Assembly (NCBI GenBank): GCA_050084985.1
Contig: JBITNC010000001.1
Span: 149,110,001-149,174,000, forward strand
DNA from: Nageia nagi
Taxonomy: Eukaryota; Pinophyta
Direction: 5' to 3'
Length of the DNA: 64,000 nt
Shown: one piece after another, positions 47,205 through 56,922 of the stretch
Layout of the letters: every line of letters begins with the position of its first letter
Position numbering within the stretch: the stretch's first letter is position 1
Notes under the pieces: generated by a model
What the model was told of the DNA's origin: nothing
Database searches by the model: none
What the model saw: only the letters and a program-made list of their open reading frames with translations
Program-made: the position numbers and the translations under genes

Positions 47205-47650
47205 TTCATATTGAATGATGTGTTTGTTTCTCTAGGTGATCTAAAAGATCCATTGATGCCATTTTGTGGTCCAATTTATAGTAGAAAACATTATCTTATA
47301 TTAGCAAGGAATGGAGATAGCACATTGAAAGATATAATATTTATGTAAATTGGAAATCAAACCCCAAGCCTTTATAATATTTGTGCATTGATGGTTGACC
47401 AAAGATGCATGGAAATATTGCAACATTTATAAAAAGCTCCATCAGTAGTGGATCCCTCTTGAATTGTGAATCTCACCATTTTCAAAAGTAGCAAGAAGAT
47501 TCCATGAGTGAAGAATTAGATAGTTATCTAGGTGTAATTCCTATCATAAGTCTAAAATATGGTGATAGAATATTCATGGATTACAATTATATAAAACCTC
47601 CAAAATGTAAAGCAAAAAAGGCTGAAAAATGAAATCCTTATTAATGTTTG
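47205..47650 (+). pseudogene. unrecognised ORF relic, right part
   Basis: Continues the frame cut at 45276: FILNDVFVSLGDLKDPLMPF then CGPIYSRKHYLILARNGDST and LKDIIFM before a stop, then IGNQTPSLYNICALMVDQRC. I do not recognise the family. Reading resumes exactly at the base following the right target-site copy, so it was one coding region before insertion. Confidence 0.55.
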
Positions 47651-48700
47651 TTCATGCATCTATTAATGAAATATGTTGTACTTATTAAAAAAGTTAATGA
47701 AAAATATTGTGTAAAACTTGTTGATGAGCTATTATTGCAATAAATTTATTCACTTAGTACTAATGCAATACACTCATTTATTATTTAAATGAAAATATCA
47801 TACTTTTTCAAATTATTTTAGAGTTATGTAACAAATAATTTGATAAATACATCAAAATGCAACAAATAGACAAGAACACTATAGAATAAGGCCTTATGTA
47901 TCCACTTTGCATCAAACAAATGCAAGTAGGGCTCATAGGAAATGACTACACACAATCTTATCTTATGAACAATATAGAAGTTGGATGATAAAACCAAATG
48001 TTATATCATATCCTACCGTCAATGAGGACATGGATTGAGATACCAATAATAACAAAGGAGAGAATAATGATGATGGTCATGTGGATCAGGACATTATGAT
48101 GAATGATTATATTGAGTTAGTCTATGTAAATATAAATGATGATGCATACATTCATGCCTCTTCTCATACACATAATTTTCAATGGATGGTGATTTAGAAA
48201 ATAATATCTTGTATAGTGCTATGAAAATCAAAGTATATGAAGGAGTGCACTTATCAAAGTTATCGATGATCCTACTTTTGATGAATTTAAAAACCAAATA
48301 TGGATGATCACATATAAGTTTCATTTGTAAAGTATGTAATTTATTATTTTTATTTTTCAATATTTAATATATATGAATTTATATATTATATTTTGTGTAT
48401 TATTTAGTATTTAACATAATAAATTTATTTCTTTGCGTAATACTATAGGTTTCTAAACAAAAAGTTACTTCCAAGTGATAATGTCATCCCTCCTTTGTGT
48501 AGAAAGGCATGTGCAGTTTTTTGGTAGGGGGAGGGGATAGTAAACAATCACATGGGATATATGAGTGAGAGACAATAGACCTAGGGGAATGCATGTGAAT
48601 GGAATACATTCATTGCCTTTATAGAAATACCATAGATCATGATATTGGGAACCATAGATGAAGGGGACAAATGGAGGGATAAGATTAGGAAGCCATGATG
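47651..48700. other. AT-rich, no clear gene
   Basis: Short plus-strand pieces such as YPTVNEDMD and NDDGHVDQDIMMNDYIELV near 48020-48130 look coding-like, but no family is evident and stops are frequent. Confidence 0.35.
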
Positions 48701-48719
48701 GCAAGTTAAGAAATGCAAT

Positions 48720-50000
48720 TTAGTAAGGTGTAACTATAGACAATCATCATGTGTTTTGTATGCAAGCAAGATGATGGACTAGAAACATATTGAACCAAAA
48801 TCTAGAGAAGAATTCAAGTAAGATCTTATGGTCTGATAGATCCTTTATAATGTAGTTATTGATGGGTTCATAGATGCCCTAAATGGCCATAATCAAAGTT
48901 GATCTAGGAAAGTGATAAAAATATGGGATGAAGCCAAGATGTTAGTAGATGGACACAAATTCTCAATCAATGTAGAACTATTGAACAATTCATATATGAC
49001 TTATTCATGAGGAGAATTGCAGGCAAATGCACATGCTTAATGGAGGTGTAAGCTTTCTATCAAAAAGGGGTTCCTTTACTAGATAAGAGGAAATTAACTT
49101 ACCCAATTGAGTTAATTCCTTACCCTTGAATTGAGATTGCTAAGGCAATTATGAACCTCTTCATAATGGAAGACAAATACTCAAAGGTCTATAGCTATCA
49201 TTTCATCCTTTTGTGCCACTTCAAAGGTTTGTACAAAGTGAATATACCTTATTTATTATTTCATTCCTTGGATATTTACATTAGTAGGAATAGAGGATTA
49301 ATACCTATACATCATGGTTTGATTAAGATCTTGGTGGAATTTGAGCATACTGGAGCTAGAAGGGTGCAACCATTACTCTAACAGTAGCCAAGACCCCCTT
49401 AGAAAAATCCCTAGGTTTTTGTTCATTCAAGATCATCAAGTAGGTCACTATTATGGATTTTTTCAATTGAAAGACCAAAAAATTCTCCTATGGTGATGAT
49501 TATTTCTTCAAAATTAGAGAAATCCCTATCAAACTCTAAGGAGGGAGAGGTGTTATCTAGATGAAAAGGAAAATTTAGAATTGAATTAGAAGAAGAGGAG
49601 GAGGATTTGGTTTTGGAGGTGATAAGATGTTTGAATGAGTCCTTAGGGACTCCTTTGATGAAGGATGAAATAGACATGAAGGAAACTCTTCCTATATGTT
49701 TGAAGATTGACCAAATGTAGAAGATCAAACAATCCAAAGAGGGATCTTAGGATGCATACAAAGACCAATTTCCTAATGTAGAAACACTAAGTGAGGATCC
49801 TAGAGGACCCAACGAGTTGAAAACATTAATTAAAAGATGAAGTTCAAGAAATGGTATAGTACGTGAGGACATTTTATGGAATGGGGTGGAATTGGAAGTC
49901 AAGAAAAGTAATGGAGGGATTTCATAATGGTTAGGTGAGCAATGAAGACCTCTTAATACCCATGATATAATAAGTAGATATTTAGGGGAGCATGTGGTAT
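48720..50000 (+). pseudogene. transposon-associated ORF relic
   Basis: Plus strand, broken but with long open parts. About 49140-49380 gives AIMNLFIMEDKYSKVYSYHF, NIPYLLFHSLDIYISRNRGL and IPIHHGLIKILVEFEH. About 49440-49720 gives an acidic segment (IELEEEEEDLVLEVIRCLNE). The HHGLIKILV pattern reminds me of ORFs seen in plant retroelement regions, but I cannot name a domain. The antisense frame at 49423-49737 is its shadow. Confidence 0.4.
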
Positions 50001-50282
50001 GGTCACTCTAGCCTCTATGCATAAGGAGATACCTATGACTATCCTAATTTAGAAGGCTTATCATAAATGGAAATTGAGATGTTTTGGGAGTGCTTCAACA
50101 AGGACTCCAATTTAGAGTTGGACTAAAGCTCATTGATACAATTAGTGAAAGGCTAGTATGATCAATAAGCAGAAAGGCAAGGATTATTTCCTATAGTTAG
50201 TTAAGTGGATACTATGATGACTATTAAAATATAATTTTTGGAACATATGTAATATTTTTGAATATCTATAAACTTTTATACA
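50001..50282. other. AT-rich flank of the gag-only element
   Basis: No gene or repeat seen; ends in the target-site copy TATAG at 50283-50287. Confidence 0.4.
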
Positions 50283-50287
50283 TATAG

Positions 50288-50607
50288 TGTTAGGTCCCTA
50301 TACATTATTATTGTTAGGTCGGCTATGGTTATTATTATTTCCTTACATTATTATTGTTATGTCAGCTAGTGTCCTTTCATTGTAGTGGCACCCCTTGGAC
50401 TCCTATATATACTAAGGAGGTATTATCATTTGAGATGTCGATTGTTGTGTAATTGATGTGATGTAAAGGAGGTTGCCCCCTCGAAGTGGCTTATTACAAA
50501 GGAGGTTGCCCCATCAAAGTGGCTTATTACAGATTTTATCTCTTATTCAATGCGTTGAGCTCTCTCTTTGGTGATTTTATGCTATTTTGGGAACTTTGTT
50601 CATAACA
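50288..50607 (+). mobile_element. 5' LTR of gag-only element
   Basis: TGTTAGG...CATAACA. A TATA-like 'ctatatatac' is near 50404-50413. It contains a 33-base direct repeat ('aaaggaggttgccccctcga' and 'aaaggaggttgccccatcaa', each ending 'gtggcttattac'). Confidence 0.9.
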
Positions 50608-50609
50608 TT

Positions 50610-50621
50610 TGGTACCAGAGC
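50610..50621 (+). other. primer-binding site of gag-only element
   Basis: TGGTACCAGAGC, one base different from the tRNA-Met consensus TGGTATCAGAGC, two bases after the LTR. Confidence 0.9.
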
Positions 50622-51388
50622 AGACGATTCTAGGGTTTCACAGCTCAAAACTAGTCATTGTGTCATTTTCACTACCACTTTTTTTCGGGAGGATTTAGAT
50701 TCTGAAATTTATTGGGTTTTTTGAAGACATAACAAAGAAGTTTTAGTTAAAATTTTAGCTCCTAATTCACTATATTTTTTAAGTTACACTCAGGGGAAGT
50801 TAAGGTTTGTGACTAGTCGCAAAAGCAGGTCTGAAACAGGTGTTCTAGCTAAAAAAGGTATATCTGAAGTTTTACAACTCCAAACTAGGTGAAACCTATT
50901 GGATTGGTTAGGTTATATATGGAAGTTTATCTTTTACAATTTTCAAGGTCTGAGAATAAACAGGTAACACAAGGCACTTCATACAAGTTCGCTCTTCAAA
51001 AAAATCCAAAAATCAGCACATTTTGGGAAAATTGTAGTCATTTCCTCTTGGACTATCAAAATTTGACGAAATCTATGGCATTGAAAAGAAGACATCTGAG
51101 GATACCATAGGTAGAAATTTCATACTCTAAAGGGCCGAAATTTCATATTTACATCAGTTGGAAGGTTGGACAATAGAATAGTCTCCAAATCATGATTTAA
51201 AAAAGGTACAATTTATTTATTTATTTCTTTAAATTTGCATATATTTTGATTGAAAGGTCTATTTGGGGTGATTAATAAGCTATTGGAAAGAAAATAAAGA
51301 GTAGAGTCTTTTAGGTATAGACGTGTTCTAGCATCTTTAAACATAGGAGCTGTCGTTACTTTGCCAGCACTGCATCCCGAGGAATTGT

Positions 51389-51625
51389 GGTCTCCTACAA
51401 CGTACTCGCAGTATATCGCTTAGGCCACTGTTGGATTCTCTCACGTACCTTTGAGTATATAGAGAGGCCATCATGCTCATGCACGTACATGGTATATAGA
51501 GAGGTCCTTTAGGATTCCCTCACGTACCGTGAGTATATTAGCAAGGGCCCTTTTCGAACGGTTGTGCATTAGACAGCACTAGCACAGAATTGAGCTCCCA
51601 CGTACCTTGCGTATATAGGGAGACC
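51389..51625 (+). promoter_or_regulatory. array of five related hairpins in the gag leader
   Basis: Five segments share 'cacgtac' then a 2-7-base loop then 'gtatat', flanked by pairing arms. They lie at about 51389-51425, 51436-51468, 51473-51508, 51511-51548 and 51592-51625. In the second, the outer arms are CTCTC/GAGAG; in the fifth, CTCCC/GGGAG, so a T-A pair is replaced by C-G. The array ends about 20 bases before the gag ATG at 51646. Location suggests an RNA packaging, dimerisation or translation element; function is inferred. Confidence 0.7.
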
Positions 51626-51645
51626 CCCTAGAATACTTAGTCAAA

Positions 51646-52572
51646 ATGCCACCGAAAAAAATTGCTACACCAACTAGACATCTAGAGGGTTCATCCATGA
51701 CTATAGCAGAAAGTGAAGACATATTCTTTCGAATATCCCAAGTGGAAGAATTGGTTAAAGAGTGTGTAAAAAAGGGTGATATGGAGGAATTAAAAAGGGA
51801 TTTGACAAAAGAGTTGGCAACTAAAATGGATCAATATATGGAAAAGATTTTTCAAATCATACAAAACCCAGAGGTAAAGATTCCTAAAGATGTTGATATG
51901 GCCCAGGGTTATCAGGTAAATAATGATATTATTCAAGGAGATAAACCCTTCATTAATAAGCCTAATTCAGGAGGATATGCTTCTACTGATGGAAGTAATC
52001 AAGCATGGTTCTCAAGGGGAATCCAAATCCCCAAGATCGACATGAGGAAGTTTGATGGAAGGGACCCTATCACTTGGATATTTCAAATGGAGCACTTTTT
52101 TGATCTACACCAAGTACCAACATCACAAAAAGTAACTATTGCATCCTTGTATCTAGAGCATGAGCAGGTTGTATGGTACCAATGGCTTTGTGAACGTAAA
52201 AAGGGTTCTATTATATCTTGATACATTTTTATAGAGGAACTGATAGCCTACCATGAGGATGTTAAGAATAATTCCTTCTTTACTCAATTGATAAATCTAA
52301 GGCAAGAAGGTTCAGTGATGGAGCACATTCAACAATTTCAAAAGTTGAGTCTTAGAGTGAAGGATATACCAGATGATAGATTGTTGGATCTCTTTATGGG
52401 AACCTTAAAGGATAAAATTCAACATGAGGTGCATCTATTTGAACCAACATCCTTAGAGATGGCTTTTAGGATGGCAAGGAAGGTTGAAAGTAAAAATATG
52501 GCAATGGCTGAATATTCCACATGGGAAGATGAGAAATTTCTACAGAAGCATCCAGAACTACTAAAATGTTGA
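51646..52572 (+). pseudogene. gag protein with one in-frame stop
   Basis: Ty3/gypsy-type gag. The start MPPKKIATPTRHLEG is the first ATG after the hairpin leader. Residues about 20-75 are charged and probably coiled coil (QVEELVKECVKKGDMEELKR). The gag core begins IPKIDMRKFDGRDPITWIFQ then EHFFDLHQVP and VVWYQWL. TGA at 52219-52221 interrupts the core at a position where gags have Trp (TGG), so a single G-to-A change would explain it. The same frame continues FFTQLINLRQEGSVMEHIQQ, then DLFMGTLKDKIQHEV and RKVESKNMAMAEYS. It stops at 52572, with no zinc knuckle. Length about 309 codons. Confidence 0.85.
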
Positions 52573-52600
52573 GGACAACATTTTTTGAAGGAGAGGGGCA

Positions 52601-52920
52601 TGTTAGGTCCCTATACATTATTATTTTTAGGTCGGCTATGGTTATTATTATTTCCTTACATTATTATTGTTATGTCGGCTAGTGTCCTTTCATTGTAGTG
52701 GCACCCCTTGGAATCCTATATATACTAAGGAGGTATTATCATTTGAGATGTCGATTGTTGTGTAATTGATGTGATGTAAAGGAGGTTGCCCCCTATAAGT
52801 GGCTTATTACAAAGGAGGTTTCCCCCTCAAAGTGGCTTATTACAGATTTTATCTCTTATTCAATGCGTTGAGCTCTCTCTTTGGTGATTTTATGCTATTT
52901 TGGGAACTTTGTTCATAACA
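52601..52920 (+). mobile_element. 3' LTR of gag-only element
   Basis: Same length and ends as the 5' LTR; contains the internal direct repeat as well. Confidence 0.9.
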
Positions 52921-52989
52921 TATAGGTTTTTGGGCCCTATCTTTTTTGAAAACTCGCTATAACTTTTTACCCATATAAAAATAAAAGGA

Positions 52990-55160
52990 ACACATAGTTT
53001 TGAAGGATACAAGGGTAGAGTATTATGCATACAATGCTTGTATTAATGATTTGATATTGTATAAAGGAGCATATGACAAATTGAGTACATGTCCAAAGTG
53101 TGGTACAAGTAGAAACCAAAAGGAAAGAAAGGGAAAATATTTATAGAAAGAAAGTTCTCTATATGAAAATCATTCCTAGGTTGACATGATTGTTTTGATG
53201 TAAGCCACTTGCAAAACTTATAGATTGACATGTAAGAAATAGAAGTAAATATGGTGTATTTCACATTCCTACATATAGTAAAGCAATAAAACATATAAAG
53301 TAAAAATGGCCCAAAAAATTTCAAGTTGAACCTAGGAGTGTTAGATTGGGTTTAGCAATGGATGGAATAAATTCATTTTGAAAAATAATCATCTACTTAT
53401 TCATGTTGGAATGTTGTTATAATCAATTATAACATACCTTCATGTATGTATACAAGAAAAAAAACATTTGATGTTGGCTCTTATAGTCCTTGGAAAGCTT
53501 TAAGTGAAAGACATGGATATCTACCTTGAACCTGTAATTGATGAATTAATGCTCTTATGGGAAGGAATTAAAATGAATTATATATCTAGACCTATCAATC
53601 AAAGGTAATTCAAATTATATGGCATACTGTATTGGACTATACATGAATATGTAGGGCTTATTGTTTGTTTTAGTATGCATATATACAATATTTATCATTA
53701 GTGCATATTAATTTAACATTGAAAATAAATATCATTTTTTTTATTTTAAAATATGATTAATTATGTATTCTCTAATAAAAATTATTATAGGCATTCAAAC
53801 AAAAGGTTATTATTCTTGTCTATAGTATACAAAAAATCTTATAGCAAGATATTCGACTTGTTTAAAGAAGATGGAATATCTTGGCCATAAAAAAAAATTA
53901 TCAACATAAAATAAATTTGAAAAAATAAAATTTATGGTCAAAAATATAACAACCCTATTCCTCATTATGTAACTCATATGGGTTAGTGGATAAAGTACCA
54001 ACAAAAGTGGAAGAAGTTAGACAAAGAGTCTATGAGGAAGGTACTGTTGTAGAGCCAGATGATGAAATTATTATTGGAAAAAATGACTTACCCAAAGGTG
54101 ATATTATTGTTGGTAAAAATATGCACCTCACTAATATTTCATTTTCATTATTTTATTGATAATATTATGATTAATTTTATATATGTTTGTAGGCATGAAA
54201 AGGCTATCAATATTTTATAAACTTCCATACTAGGACTTGTTAGTGGCACATTTGATGGATATTATGTATATTGTAAATAATATTGCATCTTATTTTTATC
54301 AATATATAACAAACAAAGAATTAGATGATTAAATAGTAAGAAACAAATTAAAATAAATCAAGACAAATCCTTACTTATGGATAGGCCAAAATGAAGATGG
54401 AATACTAGATGTAGCTGATCCCATATGGATTATGAAAAATGATAAAGTGGAGAAGTTACACCAAGTTGCTCAAACCATTAGAACACCAACTAATTATGGA
54501 TCATCTCTAATAATAGCATTAACTAACAATGGTAAAATGATAAGATTCAAGTTTCATGATTTTCACAACTTCATGAAGGTATTGATCTCATACTATATAT
54601 CTATTGGTGGATGTGTGAGAGTACAACATATTTTTCCTTACAAGTTTACATATTTATTTGCAACATATTTTTCCAATTGCACTTTATGGGTGTGTGAATT
54701 TACCTTTTGAACTAAGAAAAGCAATTGATAAACTATAATTATTTCCAAGGTATGCCATGTTATAGTATCACTCTAAATAAGACATTCATGGTTATTTTAT
54801 AATATTTTATGCATTTTAACATGTGATATTTTGATGATATTATAATTTTCATAAATGATTGGTTATCTTAAAATGAGATACATGTGGGTGAAATTTATAT
54901 ATGATGCACATTAGTTATTGAAACTATTTGTATTCTTGAAAAAGAAATTCATGTTGATTTTATAGACATACAAGTGCACCTATTGATCCACGTAGTAGAT
55001 GATATTGACAAAGTAGGTGTTGTGAGTGCGATAAATATGTATTTTATGGAAAAAATTTTAAAAGTACTAAAAGGATTTGTTAGACAACTATCATAACTAA
55101 AAGGATCTATGGGTAAGGTAATCATTATACAACAATCTATTTTTATGCAACTGAGTATAT
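52990..55160 (+). pseudogene. CACTA (En/Spm) Tnp2 transposase relic
   Basis: Tnp2 is the transposase of plant CACTA DNA transposons. Plus-strand pieces in the correct order: NACINDLILYKGAYDKLSTC then PKCGTSR at 53033-53115 (Tnp2 pattern 'xxCPNDCxLYxxxxxxxxxCPxCGxSR'); RLGLAMDGINSF at 53343-53378; DMDIYLEPVIDELMLLWEG at 53510-53566 (usual 'DIDVYLxPLIDELxxLW'); LYWTIHEY near 53627. Then the DUF4218-like part follows: TIRTPTNYGSS near 54478, KFHDFHNFMKV near 54550, TICILEKEIHVDFIDIQVHL near 54924 and MEKILKVLKGFVRQL near 55045. Stops and intron-like AT tracts separate them. No TIR ends were identified. Confidence 0.8.
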
Positions 55161-55946
55161 TTCTTAAATCAATCCTTTTGCTCCAAAGATGTGGAATGCA
55201 GACAAAGATATAGAAAAATTAAAAGGGAATATTTTAGAATAAAATGGGATAAGATATTCTCTTAAAGGCATGTCCAACAATATTTTAGATATTGGTATTT
55301 TATAATTATAATATGCACATTAATTTTGGATTAATTTAATTAATCAATGCTTACTAACAAGTATATATTATGGCATGATATATATTGATCATGAATTATA
55401 TATTGTAACTTGTGTGAATCTATATACCAATTTACCATGATGCATTTTATATATTATGAAAAATGGATCAAATTGTATAATAATTAAAGAAATCAAATTG
55501 AATAAGAACATGTCTCATTTCCCAGACAAAATTCTAGGGGTCATACACCTATACCTAAAAATCTAAAAGAGGAAATTTGGTTGTAAGATTTTCCAAGGTA
55601 TGGATAAAGAATAAAATTGAAAAAAAAGCTACTAGAGAAAAATTGGATGAAGATGATGTAAATGCATTAGATAGCTATTGGAAGAAATATAGTGGTAATT
55701 ATTATTTTTATTCATATGCATTTAGTTTTTAGTATTTTTATAAAACACTTGTAGCTAATATAAATATAAAGATTTTTACACTAATAACATTTTCATGTAA
55801 ATGTGTGCAGACATTTTCTTTCTCATCAATGCGGGCTAATAGTCAACACTTTAGAATTGAAGAGAAGGATGAGTCAAGAATGGCATTTGACTAAGGAGTG
55901 CAGGCTAATTTTGACCAAGCAAGTCATGCAAGTAGAAGAGATTCAA
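55161..55946. other. no clear gene; flank of CACTA relic
   Basis: A short open piece (EKKATREKLDEDDVNALDSY near 55617) may be more CACTA coding sequence, but I cannot confirm it. Otherwise AT-rich. Confidence 0.4.
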
Positions 55947-56906
55947 TGTAATGTCCCAATTTTTTAGGTGTTTTTACCATTTCACCTCAGATAAATGGGA
56001 ACATTAAATTAGGAGTGTTTTAGGATATTTTTGTATAATTTGGCAAAAATGATGTAAATTTCACTTAGAGAATGAATAAAGCTCTAATTATGGAATAAAT
56101 GGGCCTTTTATTTATTTATTTTTATTTAGTTATTTGCAAAATACCAATAAATATTATATTTGTGATACCAAGGAAATTATAATACTAAATGCAATATTAG
56201 TCTCATTAAATGAGGCATTGCATATTTTAGCCTTGATGATTGTAATATTGGCATTAAATGTATCTATAGTCATTATTACTCCCCTCTTCAAGGTAGAGCA
56301 TTGCCCCAGGTGATTGCACCAACTATGAGGCTATTTGGATCTTCAAGGATAATTCCAACACTTCAACCTAGGCATTGGCAATCTCAAGGTAAGTAGAAGG
56401 TCCTAGAGCATGGACATTGGGCATGGGATCATCCCAAGATCCCAAATTGGCTTTCCTAGGCACATGGATCAATGGAATTGATCACGAGGTGCTGGATGTG
56501 ATTTCACTTATCCCAAGGCTCACTATCTTGGATGTTGTATACATGAGCACACAAATCATATATCTCCATCGCTAAATCATCCCAATGTAAAATTAGAATA
56601 TGATCACTTCACCTATAAAAGGAGAAATCATAATCATTATTAGAATATTGAAGTATCATATTGCCTACTAGTTAAGTCATTGGAACACTAGAGATATTTT
56701 CTTGCATTTATCTCATAATTACTCATCATACCTGGAGATTGGGATTTGAAGGTATTTTCTACAAGTTTAATTTATATATTTCATTCCTAATAAGTTATTG
56801 GATTTTTAGTGTATATCTAAGTTTGTTTTGTTCAATTTGAAAGCTAGAAGCCAAACATCCCTCTCCTAGGGCACATTTGAGGAGTGAGCCCAAAAATGGC
56901 TCATCA
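55947..56906 (+). mobile_element. gypsy-type 5' LTR
   Basis: TGTAATGTCCC at 55947 to GGCTCATCA at 56906, with a TATA box (tataaaag, 56614-56621) and, three bases after the end, the PBS-like TGGTATCAAAGCC (56910-56922). No matching 3' LTR lies in the window, so the element is truncated or very rearranged. Confidence 0.75.
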
Positions 56907-56909
56907 TAG

Positions 56910-56922
56910 TGGTATCAAAGCC
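56910..56922 (+). other. primer-binding site of gypsy-type element
   Basis: TGGTATCAAAGCC, a variant of the tRNA-Met primer site used by chromovirus-type gypsy elements. Confidence 0.75.

Larger units (their letters stand above)
50288..52920 (+). mobile_element. gag-only LTR retrotransposon (TR-GAG-like), structurally complete
   Basis: LTRs 50288-50607 and 52601-52920 are 320 bases each and differ at about seven positions. Target duplications TATAG (50283-50287 and 52921-52925) are perfect. The PBS TGGTACCAGAGC (50610-50621) is tRNA-Met-like, and the polypurine tract GAAGGAGAGGGGCA (52587-52600) abuts the 3' LTR. The 2-kb interior encodes only gag; there is no protease, RT or integrase. Such compact gag-only elements are known in plants as TR-GAG and must borrow enzymes from an autonomous relative. 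It inserted next to the CACTA relic. Confidence 0.95.

Noticed and set aside
49423-49737. 104-codon Ser-rich minus-strand protein
   Set aside because: The plus strand has a better coding pattern (acidic segment continuing the upstream ORF), and the Ser run is the complement of its Glu codons.
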